From Streptomyces sp. NRRL F-5123 (lineage in GTDB: Bacteria; Actinomycetota; Actinomycetes; Streptomycetales; Streptomycetaceae), in assembly GCF_000721495.1 (NCBI RefSeq), contig NZ_JOHY01000040.1, positions 1 through 64,000 of the forward strand: 64,000 nt of DNA, read 5' to 3'. Positions 30,581 to 38,642 of the stretch are shown here, one piece after another (position 1 is the stretch's first letter; every line of letters starts with the position of its first letter). The notes beneath the pieces were generated by a model. That model worked only from the letters and a program-made list of their open reading frames with translations. It was not told the DNA's origin and did no database searches. The position numbers and the translations under genes were made by a program.

Positions 30581-30812
30581 CGACTCCCTGCCGCCGCGCT
30601 GGGCTCGCCGGTGGGATTCCACGAACTCACCCGCGACGAGGCCAAGGCCGCCATGACCCGGAGCATGCCGGCGGAGCTCGCCGACGACGCCCTGGACGTC
30701 CTCGGATCCCCGAGCCCGGCCGAGCCACGTGTCAGCCCGGACGTCCGGCGAATCCTCGGCCGCACCCCGCACGCTCTCGCCCACCGGGCCGCCCGCAACG
30801 TCGCCGCGCTCC
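30581..30812 (+). pseudogene. 3' remnant of an NmrA-like NAD(P)-binding protein gene
   Basis: The frame reads LPAAALGSPVGFHELTRDEA, a helical stretch, then VSPDVRRILGRTP and HRAARNVAAL. This is the usual C-terminus of NmrA-like SDR/epimerase proteins, including the closing P-x-T-(F)-x-x-W-x-x-N-pattern region in altered form. The nucleotide-binding N-terminal half (G-x-x-G-x-x-G) is nowhere upstream, and no SD or start is visible. The frame runs on without a stop towards the next hypothetical gene. A deletion has probably fused the end of the old gene to new sequence. Confidence 0.5.
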
Positions 30813-30958
30813 GCCGAGGCCGGGTGGCGCCGCCGGAACTGTCCACGCCCGGCTCGAACAGCTACGGCACGACGCGGAGGGACCCGGAAGGCACAGCACC
30901 TCGACGACGGCGGCGGCGAGGCCTGGCCACGCCTCGTCCCGTACCCGAAGATTCTCGC

Positions 30959-31537
30959 GTGGCAGATACGGCACCGACCGAAGAAGAGACACCCGACGGG
31001 CTGCTGGGCTGGTGTCTGGTGGCCAACGTGGCGCGGGAAACCACACGCGGCGAGGGCGGCCTCGACATCCAGTACGGCACGAAGCACTTCCCCGTCGGCG
31101 CCCTGCTGTGGATCCCACCCACCCGCTGGGACCCCGGCGAGGGGCGCTGGCCTGCGGTCGGCCGGCACAGGGGCAACGGCCGCCGGTACGTCAACATGGT
31201 CGTGCACGCGGACGACCTGGAGAACTTCCGGGTCAAAGGCGTCTACAGCGAAGGCCTCGTCCGCAGCCTCAACGGCCACCTCCACGACCCCGCCGCCCCG
31301 CGGACCCTGCAGGACCCGTGGACGCGCGAGCGGGCCCAGAGCTGGGCGGACCACCGCAACGACACACGCCAGAGCATCCGCATCGACGGCGAACGCCACC
31401 CACGGATCCGCGTTCCCAACCCTCCCCCGGCAGAACTCCAGGTCGGCGGCGAGATCCTGCACCTCGCCCACTACGGCACCAGCGGCCCCCACTACAGCCG
31501 CATGCCACCTCCCGTGGAATGGGTCCCCGAGACCTGA
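30959..31537 (+). CDS. Hypothetical protein
   Basis: About 192 residues from GTG 30959, in the same open frame as the NmrA-like remnant. The sequence looks genuine (GWCLVANVARETTRG, TKHFPVGALLWIPPTRW, GRRYVNMVVHADDLENFRV). I recall similar uncharacterised Streptomyces proteins with a beta-rich 'WC-x-V-A-N' start, but cannot assign a named family. The C-terminal 90 residues are polar and Pro-rich. There is no signal peptide and no membrane segment. The start is uncertain because the frame is open for another 350 bases upstream and no SD stands out. Confidence 0.5.
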   Translation: MADTAPTEEETPDGLLGWCLVANVARETTRGEGGLDIQYGTKHFPVGALLWIPPTRWDPGEGRWPAVGRHRGNGRRYVNMVVHADDLENFRVKGVYSEGLVRSLNGHLHDPAAPRTLQDPWTRERAQSWADHRNDTRQSIRIDGERHPRIRVPNPPPAELQVGGEILHLAHYGTSGPHYSRMPPPVEWVPET

Positions 31538-31869
31538 GCCGGGCGTTCGAACCTGCGGGCCGGAGAGGCCGTCCGGCACGGTCGGCGCCCCGCAAGGACT
31601 CCGGCAGCTCGGCGACCGTGACGCGGAGGCACACGTAGCTCGGTGATCAGCGGCTGTGCCGGCAGCAGGCAGGTGGACGCCTGGGCGGACTCCCCGGCGG
31701 CAGGGCGGCCGTCCGGCGCGGTCGGGCTGCCGTCGAAGCGGGGGAGCCTGCGCGGCCGGGCGTCACGCCCGGCCCGGAGTGCTCCTCCTGGCCGGGGCGG
31801 AGGTGCGATGATGACCGAACGGGCAGGCACGCGGACGTGTGCACGACGGGGAACGGGCGGGGTACGTCG
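31538..31869. other. Spacer before the EACC1-caspase pair
   Basis: About 330 bases with no supported gene. A short plus-strand frame (31643-31873) has Arg/Gly-rich noise-like sequence. The region should contain the promoter of the EACC1-caspase operon, but no -10/-35 pair or operator was recognised. Confidence 0.35.
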
Positions 31870-32262
31870 ATGACCGAGGTACGGATCAGCGTGGGGAGCC
31901 CCGCGGGTGCCGCTTCGCTGGCCGGGTGGCTGCGGCGCGACCCGGAGGCGGCCCGCTCCGGTGTGGTGGCCGCGCCGGCCGGCGCCTCCGGGCAGCCAGC
32001 GGGCGCGATGGGCGCCATGGACGTGGTCACCGCCGTCATCGGCAATCCGGTCGACCTGCTGGGCCTGCTGGTCGCCGTCGCCGCCTGGCGGCGGCCACGC
32101 GACACGCGGCCTCCCACCGTACGGGTCACCGAGGCGGACGGGACGGTGCTCGAAGGCACCGCCGAGGACGTGATCGGCGTTCTCCGGGCTCGGCGCGAAA
32201 ACGGCGGCGCGCCCGTTCAGGCCCCGGAGGGCGGGCAGGCGTCCGAGCACGGTGGCGCATGA
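31870..32262 (+). CDS. EACC1 (effector-associated constant component 1) protein
   Basis: A 130-residue protein with the features of EACC1, the small constant partner of diverse effectors in NTP-dependent conflict systems of filamentous Actinobacteria. It has an N-terminal alpha/beta unit (SLAGWLRRDPEAARSGVV), a central Gly/Met-Ala hydrophobic segment (AMDVVTAVIGNPVDLLGLLVAVAAW), then VRVTEADGTVLEGTAEDVIGVLR. The central segment may insert in the membrane or pack in a helical hairpin. ATG 31870 is preferred. The stop overlaps the caspase start (ATGA), the standard genomic arrangement. Known from comparative genomics of such systems; the biochemical role is unknown. Confidence 0.75.
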   Translation: MTEVRISVGSPAGAASLAGWLRRDPEAARSGVVAAPAGASGQPAGAMGAMDVVTAVIGNPVDLLGLLVAVAAWRRPRDTRPPTVRVTEADGTVLEGTAEDVIGVLRARRENGGAPVQAPEGGQASEHGGA

Positions 32263-34913
32263 CGGCGCGGCTGTCGGACCGGGGGGCCTCCCGGGCCGTA
32301 CTCATCGGCGTCGACACGTACGGCGCGCAGACCGGACTCGCCCCGCTGCCCGCCGTGCGGCGGAACCTCTCCGCGCTGCGCGCCGCGCTGTGCGACCAAC
32401 AGGTGTGGGGCCTGGCGGAGCAGCACTGCCAGGTGCTCGGCCCGCGGGCCGGCCTCGGCGCCGTGATGGAGGCCGTCGACGGTGCCGTGCAGGAGGCCAC
32501 CGACACCCTGCTGGTGTACTACGCGGGCCACGGCCTGCTGCACCCGGACCGGCCGACCGACCTGCACCTCGCCCTGCACGACTCCAACGAGCACCAGATG
32601 TGGCGCTCGCTGGCGTACGCCCACATCCGCGACGAGGTGCGGGCCGCTCACCGGCAGCGGGGGCTGAAGTGCGCCGTCGTCCTGGACTGCTGCTTCAGCG
32701 GCGCCGCGGTCGAAGGCGGTATGGGTCCGCACGAGACGCTGCTGCAGAAGGCGTCCGACATCGACGGCGTCTGCGTGCTCACCTCCAGCGCGGCCACCGA
32801 ATTCGCCTACTGCCCGCCCGACGAGGAGCTGTCGGCCTTCACCGGGGCGCTGTTACGCCTGCTGGGCACCGGAGTGCCCGGCGGCGGCCCCGTGCTCGAC
32901 TTCGGGACGGTGCACGGCTGGCTGCGACGCGAGCTGGGCGCCCGCGAACAGCCCCAGCACCCGCAGCTCGGCGCGCACAACTCGGGTGAGCGCATCGCCG
33001 TCTTCCGCAACCCCGCGCACCTGCCCCGGGTTTCGCCGGGCGAGGTGCACGGTTCCGACGTCCCCGGGACGCCCGAGCGGCTGTTCGGCCGGGAGCGCGA
33101 GCTGTGGCAGCTGACCGCCGAGGCGGCTCTCGGGCCGGGCGTGCTACTCGTGCACGGACCGCCGGGCGTGGGCAAGTCGGTCCTGGCGGCCGAGCTGTAC
33201 CGGCGGCTCGTGGAGACGCCGCCCTTCATCCCCGCCGCCGGCCCCGGCGTGTCCGGGGCCGACTCCTCGCATGCCGCCTCCGGGATTCCCGTAGTGCTGC
33301 TCGACGACGTCACGGACACCGCGCAGGTCGCTCGCGCGACGGGACGAGCGCCGTCCACGCTGTTCCTGGTCACCAGTCGCTCCTCGCTCGCCGATGTCAC
33401 CGCCCGCCGCTTCCCGCTCGCGCCGCTCCGGCGCGACGACGCGGTGGCCATGCTGCAGGACCTCAGCGGTCTCACCGGGCACGAGTCCGAACTGGACGAG
33501 ATCGCCGAGCTGTTGAGCTGCTTCCCGCTCGCCCTGCGCCCGGTCGCGGCGCGGCTGCGCCGCACGCCGCCGGATCTGCTGCTGGACGCGATGCGGGAGT
33601 CCGAAAGGCCGTTGCAGCACCTGCACTCCGACGACGACCGGGTGCGTACCGCGTTCGCGGTGTCCTACGACGCGCTCACCGCGTCCCAGAAGCAGGTGCT
33701 GCACGACTGCGCCGGCCATCCCGGGCCCGACTTCGACCGCCACTCCGCGGCCGCCATGAGCCAGATGCCGCCCGGCATCTGCGGGCTCATGCTGGAGGAA
33801 CTGGTCGACGCGGGCCTGCTGCAGCGCACGGGCGGGCGCTACGCCTTCCACGGCCTCTACCGCAGCTACTCGCGCACCGGGCCAGACAGTACGGAGGCGC
33901 TGCGCCGCACCTGGCTCTACCTGCACCTGCGGCGCGCTCTGCGGGACAGCCGCGAGGACCGCGCCGATCGTACGGCCTGGCCGAGCGCCGCGATGGCCGA
34001 GCTGCGTGCGGCTTCCCGTGCCGCGCGCGAGGCGGCCTGGCCCCAGGCGGTCGAGCTGAGCTGCGAGATCGCCGACGCCCTGCGCGAGGAGCGGCGGCTC
34101 GCGGAGGCGAAGGAGGAGGCGGACGCCGCGTACCGGCACGCGATCGGCCTCCGCGACGGCCCGGCCATCGCACGGGCCCGGGGGTGCCTGACGCTGCTGG
34201 GCGGCCAGACCGGCCCCGTCCAGCAACTGCAGGACCTCGATGTCCCGGCCGTACGCACGGAGTTGACCGAGGAACTCGACCGGGCCGCGCGCGCGGTCAG
34301 CACGTCGCCGGAGTCCGCTTCCGAGCGCGGGCGTCAGCTGATGTCCCTGGCCGAGCGGGCGCTGGGCGCGGGCCTGGCCGAAGAGGCCATGCGGTTCCAG
34401 TCCGCGGCCGGCACGTGCCTGTCGGAAGCGGGCGAGGACCGGCTCGTCGCCGAGTGCCTGGCCGGGCAGGCCGCCCTGCACATGTACGTCGGCCAGTACC
34501 CACAGGCGTCGGAGAACGCCCGGCACGCAGCGGGACTCCTCGACGACCAGGCCGACGGGGAGGGGGCCGCGCACGCGTACGCGTGCGCGGCGGAGGCGCA
34601 GCGCAAGCTCGGACATCTCGACGACGCCGCCGAACACGCCGGACGGGCCCTCGACCGCTTCGCCGCCGCCGGTGATCCCGCCGCTCTCAGCTACGCCCAC
34701 CGCCTCATGGCCAAGATCGTCTGGGCGCAGGGGCAGCACGCCAGGGCGCGTGGGCTGATGCGCAAGGCCCAGGAGCTGGACGGCAGTTCCACCGCCGACG
34801 CGGGCCCCTCCACACGTGCCATCGCCTACCCGTCCCGTTCTCCGCGCACCTCCGAGCCGGGGCCGCCCGAGCACGCAGGGCCGGTGCTGCTGGAACGGCG
34901 GGGGCCGGCGTGA
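32259..34913 (+). CDS. Caspase-domain STAND NTPase with TPR repeats
   Basis: An 884-residue three-part protein. Residues 1-235: a metacaspase-like peptidase with VYYAGHG (His91) and LDCCFSG (catalytic Cys145 of the D-x-C motif). Residues about 270-560: a STAND/NB-ARC-type NTPase with GPPGVGKS (300-307), Walker B VVLLDDV and a helical/winged region (HLHSDDDRVRTAFAVSYDAL). Residues about 590-850: TPR-like helical repeats. Such proteins sense a trigger through the repeats, oligomerise with NTP, and activate the peptidase, usually leading to growth arrest or cell death. Coupled to the EACC1 gene by ATGA. Both catalytic residues and the P-loop are intact, so the system looks functional. The role in phage defense or development is inferred from the family. 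Confidence 0.85.
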   Translation: MTARLSDRGASRAVLIGVDTYGAQTGLAPLPAVRRNLSALRAALCDQQVWGLAEQHCQVLGPRAGLGAVMEAVDGAVQEATDTLLVYYAGHGLLHPDRPTDLHLALHDSNEHQMWRSLAYAHIRDEVRAAHRQRGLKCAVVLDCCFSGAAVEGGMGPHETLLQKASDIDGVCVLTSSAATEFAYCPPDEELSAFTGALLRLLGTGVPGGGPVLDFGTVHGWLRRELGAREQPQHPQLGAHNSGERIAVFRNPAHLPRVSPGEVHGSDVPGTPERLFGRERELWQLTAEAALGPGVLLVHGPPGVGKSVLAAELYRRLVETPPFIPAAGPGVSGADSSHAASGIPVVLLDDVTDTAQVARATGRAPSTLFLVTSRSSLADVTARRFPLAPLRRDDAVAMLQDLSGLTGHESELDEIAELLSCFPLALRPVAARLRRTPPDLLLDAMRESERPLQHLHSDDDRVRTAFAVSYDALTASQKQVLHDCAGHPGPDFDRHSAAAMSQMPPGICGLMLEELVDAGLLQRTGGRYAFHGLYRSYSRTGPDSTEALRRTWLYLHLRRALRDSREDRADRTAWPSAAMAELRAASRAAREAAWPQAVELSCEIADALREERRLAEAKEEADAAYRHAIGLRDGPAIARARGCLTLLGGQTGPVQQLQDLDVPAVRTELTEELDRAARAVSTSPESASERGRQLMSLAERALGAGLAEEAMRFQSAAGTCLSEAGEDRLVAECLAGQAALHMYVGQYPQASENARHAAGLLDDQADGEGAAHAYACAAEAQRKLGHLDDAAEHAGRALDRFAAAGDPAALSYAHRLMAKIVWAQGQHARARGLMRKAQELDGSSTADAGPSTRAIAYPSRSPRTSEPGPPEHAGPVLLERRGPA

Positions 34914-35070
34914 CCCCGCGTCCGCGGAGGCGGGGGTCCACCGCCCGGTGACGGCGCTCCGGCGGGCCCTGCGCACGGTGGGCGCCGTACCGGGAGTCCC
35001 CGTGGCGCCCGTGTAGCGTTTCCCCTGACCCGGCCCGCGCGGGGCGGCCGTCCGGAAGGGTAGGGGCACA

Positions 35071-35904
35071 GTGGTGGCGGTGCAGCGGATCACGACGCGC
35101 AACGCTCGTTTCCAGCAGTTGCAGACGCTGCTCGGCAACCGGACCAAGCGGGGGCGTGCGGGGGAATTCCTCGTCCAGGGGGTGCGGCCGATCTCGATGG
35201 CCGTCGAGCACGGGTGGACGGTACGCGCGCTGCTCTACGACGCCGGGCGGCCGCTTTCCCGATGGGCCGAGGAGCTGCTACGCGGCACCGAGACCGAACG
35301 GGTCGCGATGGCACCGGAGTTGCTCGCGGAGCTGAGCGAGAAGGCCGACGGCGGCGCGGAGATCCTCGCGGTGGTGGGGATGGCCCCGGACGACCTGTCG
35401 CGGATCAGGGTCCACGACGGCTTCCTCGGCGTGCTCTTCGACCGGCCGACGCAGCCCGGGAACATCGGGAGCATCGTGCGCTCGGCCGACGCCTTCGGCG
35501 CCGACGGCCTCATCGTGACGGGTCACGCGGCGGACCCGTACGACCCCAAGTCGGTGCGGGCGTCGACCGGTTCGTTCTTCGCGCTGCCCGTGGTGCGCAG
35601 CCCGTCGCACCACGAGGTGATGGAGTGGCTCGCGGGCGAGCGCGCCCAGGGGCGGCCGGTGACGGTCGTCGGGACGGACGAACACGGCGACGCCGACATC
35701 GCGGAGACCGACCTCACCGGGCCGGTCCTGCTGCTCGTCGGCAACGAGACCGCAGGTCTCAGCAACGCGTGGCGGGGCCTGTGCGACCACGTGGCCTCCA
35801 TCCCCATGACCGGCTCCGCCAGCTCCCTCAACGCCTCGAACGCCGCCTCCGTCGTCCTCTACGAGGCGCACCGCCAGCGCAGGGCCGCCCGGCACCGGGG
35901 GTGA
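35071..35904 (+). CDS. TrmH/SpoU-family RNA 2'-O-methyltransferase
   Basis: A 277-residue SPOUT methyltransferase. The three SpoU motifs are clear: motif 1 RPTQPGNIGSIVRSADAFGA, motif 2 LLLVGNETAGL, motif 3 IPMTGSASSLNASNAASVV. They form the trefoil-knot SAM site and carry the catalytic Arg of motif 1. The N-terminal about 100 residues form the usual L30-like substrate-binding domain. It transfers a methyl group to a ribose in rRNA or tRNA; which site cannot be told. Fold relatives include the thiostrepton-resistance methyltransferase, but this gene has no peptide-antibiotic cluster around it. GTG 35071 is the chosen start; GTG 35074 is equally possible. Confidence 0.82.
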   Translation: MVAVQRITTRNARFQQLQTLLGNRTKRGRAGEFLVQGVRPISMAVEHGWTVRALLYDAGRPLSRWAEELLRGTETERVAMAPELLAELSEKADGGAEILAVVGMAPDDLSRIRVHDGFLGVLFDRPTQPGNIGSIVRSADAFGADGLIVTGHAADPYDPKSVRASTGSFFALPVVRSPSHHEVMEWLAGERAQGRPVTVVGTDEHGDADIAETDLTGPVLLLVGNETAGLSNAWRGLCDHVASIPMTGSASSLNASNAASVVLYEAHRQRRAARHRG

Positions 35905-35905
35905 C

Positions 35906-35923
35906 CCGTCCGCGGGCGGACGG
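35906..35923. terminator. Hairpin between the convergent methyltransferase and LysR genes
   Basis: 8-bp inverted repeat CCGTCCGC/GCGGACGG immediately after the methyltransferase stop and 40 bases before the LysR stop. The loop is only two bases, so in RNA the stem would open by one or more pairs. A plausible bidirectional terminator, modest support. Confidence 0.35.
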
Positions 35924-35962
35924 CTCGCCGGGGGTGAACGGCACGCAGGCGGACGGCAGTTC

Positions 35963-36814
35963 TCAGTGGCGGTACGCCGCGGTCGCCGCGTCGGCGAAGG
36001 AGCGGACCAACGGGTTGGCGTCGCCGGTGTTCCACGCGGCCACCACCCGGCTCGGTGGCATGCCGGCCAGCGGCACCACCGCCAGCTCCGCGGACAGGTC
36101 GTGGCCGAGCGGGGCCAGGCCCACCGTGCCGTTCCACAGCACGGCCTGGAGGCATTCGTGGACGGCCCGCACCACCGGGCCCTCGCGTGGGCGGCCGCCG
36201 TTCCAGTACGACTGCCAGACGGGGTCGGTGCCCGGCGGGAACCGGAACCAGGGGCGGTCGTCGAGGTCCGCCACGCGCAGCCGTTCGCGGCCGGCGAGCG
36301 GGTCGTCGGCACGCAGCACCACGCCGACTGGATCGGTCCGCAGTGTGCGTACGGTCAGGGCGGTCTCGTCGAACGGCGCCCGGGTCAGGGCGACATCGAC
36401 GAGACCGGCGCGCAGCCCGCACGTCGGGTCGGTCAGGTCGGCGTCGCGGACGCGGATCTCGACGCCGGGGTGGCCGCGGCGGTAGGCGGCGGCGAGCCGG
36501 GCCGCCCCCGGGTCGGTGCCGTCGCCCAGGATGCCGACGGTGAGGACCGCGCGGCCGGCCGCGGCGCTCGTCCGTTCCCGGACGCGGTCGGCGTGGGCGA
36601 GCAGGGCCCGCGCCTCGTCGAGCAGCACCGCGCCCACCGGGGTGAGGGAGACACCCGCGGGCGAGCGGGTCAGGAGCAGGGCCCCGACCTCGTCCTCCAG
36701 CTGCCTGATCGCCCGGCTCAGCGGCGGCTGGCTCATGTGCAGCCGGTGGGCGGCCCGCCCGAAGTGGAGTTCCTCGGCGACCGCCACGAAGTAGTACAGG
36801 GTCCGTAGCTCCAC
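35963..36814 (-). CDS. LysR-family transcriptional regulator
   Basis: A 283-residue LysR regulator. The HTH is in the first 60 residues: ELRTLYYFVAVAEELHFGRA, then LHMSQPPLSRAIRQLEDEVG. The rest is a periplasmic-binding-type effector domain with PVGVVLRADDPLAG and VRAVHECLQ. The start is GTG 36814, giving the usual N-terminus; a longer frame to 36865 adds unrelated residues. It is divergent from a DoxX-like membrane protein 110 bases away, which is its most likely target. The inducer is unknown. Confidence 0.82.
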   Translation of the reverse strand: MELRTLYYFVAVAEELHFGRAAHRLHMSQPPLSRAIRQLEDEVGALLLTRSPAGVSLTPVGAVLLDEARALLAHADRVRERTSAAAGRAVLTVGILGDGTDPGAARLAAAYRRGHPGVEIRVRDADLTDPTCGLRAGLVDVALTRAPFDETALTVRTLRTDPVGVVLRADDPLAGRERLRVADLDDRPWFRFPPGTDPVWQSYWNGGRPREGPVVRAVHECLQAVLWNGTVGLAPLGHDLSAELAVVPLAGMPPSRVVAAWNTGDANPLVRSFADAATAAYRH

Positions 36815-36924
36815 GCCGTGACGATACCCGTGGGGTATCGGCGGCGCGGAACAGGTCTTGGACACCGGCGGGGCCCTGGCGGTGCACTCGTCATCACACC
36901 GACCGACCTCCCCGAACGGGAACC

Positions 36925-37284
36925 ATGGACATCGCCTACTGGACCGTCGCGAGCCTGCTCGCCCTCTTCTACGTCTACGCGGGGACGCTGAAGCTCACCC
37001 GCAGCCGCGAGCGGCTCCGCCCGATGATGGCCTGGGTCGACCGCATGCCGCTGCCCGCGGTGCGGGCCCTGGGAGCGGTCGAGCTGCTCGGCGCGGCCGG
37101 CCTCGTCCTGCCCCCGCTGACCGGCGTCGCCCCCGTGCTCGCACCGGCCGCCGCGGCCGGCTTGCTCCTCCTGCAGGCCGGCGCGATCCCCGTCCACCTG
37201 ACCGGCGAGGACCGCCGCATCACCCTCAACATCGGGCTCGTCGCCGTCACGGCCGTCACCCTGTGGCTGGCCGTCGCGCGGTGA
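36925..37284 (+). CDS. DoxX-family membrane protein
   Basis: A 119-residue integral membrane protein with four predicted helices. The first is YWTVASLLALFYVYAGTLKL, which bears the DoxX-like G-x-x-K motif (AGTLKL). The second follows LPAVRALGAVELLGAAGLVL, the third LAPAAAAGLLLLQAGAIPV and the fourth NIGLVAVTAVTLWLAV. DoxX-like proteins are linked to redox or thiol stress in Actinobacteria, but many have no defined function. ATG 36925 has GGGAA upstream. Divergent from the LysR gene, which probably controls it. Confidence 0.75.
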   Translation: MDIAYWTVASLLALFYVYAGTLKLTRSRERLRPMMAWVDRMPLPAVRALGAVELLGAAGLVLPPLTGVAPVLAPAAAAGLLLLQAGAIPVHLTGEDRRITLNIGLVAVTAVTLWLAVAR

Positions 37285-37305
37285 GCGCAGGCCCCGCGCC
37301 GCAGG

Positions 37306-38568
37306 TCAGGAGGTGTAGCGGGCCGTGCTGTAGTCCCCCTCGGCGGTGCGCTTCACCGCCTCGTCGCTCCACGAGTTGGGGGTGGCCAGCCGCCAGGCCC
37401 TGCGCAGGACCGCGTGCTCCGCGCGGTTCATGGTGACGTACCACTGGCCGAAACGGCACCAGCCCATGGGCTCGTCGCTCTCCGTCGCGACCGCGCGCAC
37501 CAGGTCGGCCACCACCGGGCGCAGCGCGTCCTCCTGCTCGGCCCGCGCCTCCAGGTACTGGTTCATCCGGTAGGTGGCCTGGTCGCCGTGCTGGAACATC
37601 GCGTACGCGGAGTCCTCCATGTGCAGCCCGTGCTCGCCCCGGACGGCCCTGCCGCTGCGGGTGACCTGCTCCTGGGAGTGCGCGGCGACACCGGCGTTGA
37701 GCCGGTTGAGCAGGTCGGCCTTCTCGCGCGAGGCCTCGGCGATCTGGCCGCCGCCGGCCATGCCGCCCATCGCGCGGTAGGCCTCGTGCAGGTCGTAGTC
37801 GCCGGTGTAGAGGTAGGTCCGCCACCTCGGGTCGCCCTTGAGCGCGGCGAGGGCCGCGCCGCCGCCCGCCACCCCCACGGTGATCGGCACGTACTGCTCG
37901 CCCCTGGGCCCCTCCTGGACGATGCCCAGGTCCAGGACGCTCTGCGGCGGCTTGTCGATCCGTACGCCGACGAGTCCCTGCCCCGGCCTCCAGTGGCCGA
38001 CGAAGCCGTCCAGGTCCTCGCTCTCCAGCCAGCGCAGCACCGCCGCGGGGTCGCCCGGCGCCTGGCCGCTCCCTGTGCCGTAACTCTTGTCGACGGAGCC
38101 GGGCTTGATGGACTTCTCCAGGATGGTGTGGGGCTTGGGCTTGGCGCCCTCCTCGATGCGCTTGACCGAATACCTGCCCGTCTCGCGCACGGCGATGGTG
38201 TAGTGGGACTTCTTGCACACCGCCGAGATGGGCGCCCAGTGCCTCTCCCACAGGATCTCCCGCAGCGCGCCCGCGCGGCGGCCGGGGGTGACCGTCCCCG
38301 CCGTCCGCGGCGCCCCGGGGACGTACGCGGCGGCCTCGAACTTCCGCGCCGCGGCGGCCGCGGCCGCCTGCCCGCCGGTGTCCTCCCCGCCCAGCACGCG
38401 CTGCACGGGCGCCCCCCGCCGACCCCCCTCGATCATGCGCGTCACCGCGGTGTTGCCGACGCTGCGCTGGAGCCCCGCGGCCTCGGGTGAAGCCCCGCCG
38501 CCCTGCCGTAACGCCCCGGCAGCCCTGCGAGAGAGCCCGCCCTGCTCCGGCTGGTCCTTCGCGTGCAT
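37306..38568 (-). CDS. Edema-factor/ExoY-like nucleotidyl cyclase toxin candidate with eCIS-type N-terminus
   Basis: A 420-residue protein. The N-terminus (residues about 30-58) has GLQRSVGNTAVTRMI followed by PVQRV, the 'AGNAAV' leader common in Streptomyces contractile-injection-system cargo and polymorphic toxins. The rest matches the order of motifs in anthrax edema factor, CyaA and ExoY: K145-x6-K152-S153, then GDYDL with Asp257 and Asp259 (the metal-binding D-x-D), then EHG with His313. The spacing K-x6-K-S is the same as in edema factor, where the two lysines bind ATP phosphates. The usual His between them is replaced (Leu150). It would make a cyclic nucleotide if active. No immunity or eCIS structural gene is in the window. 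The domain call is from motif reading only. Confidence 0.5.
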   Translation of the reverse strand: MHAKDQPEQGGLSRRAAGALRQGGGASPEAAGLQRSVGNTAVTRMIEGGRRGAPVQRVLGGEDTGGQAAAAAAARKFEAAAYVPGAPRTAGTVTPGRRAGALREILWERHWAPISAVCKKSHYTIAVRETGRYSVKRIEEGAKPKPHTILEKSIKPGSVDKSYGTGSGQAPGDPAAVLRWLESEDLDGFVGHWRPGQGLVGVRIDKPPQSVLDLGIVQEGPRGEQYVPITVGVAGGGAALAALKGDPRWRTYLYTGDYDLHEAYRAMGGMAGGGQIAEASREKADLLNRLNAGVAAHSQEQVTRSGRAVRGEHGLHMEDSAYAMFQHGDQATYRMNQYLEARAEQEDALRPVVADLVRAVATESDEPMGWCRFGQWYVTMNRAEHAVLRRAWRLATPNSWSDEAVKRTAEGDYSTARYTS

Positions 38569-38642
38569 GCTGCGTCCCCTCACCCGTCGATCTTCCTTCG
38601 TACCCGATTCACCGCCGGGCGGGAAGTGCCTGTCCGGCCCCG

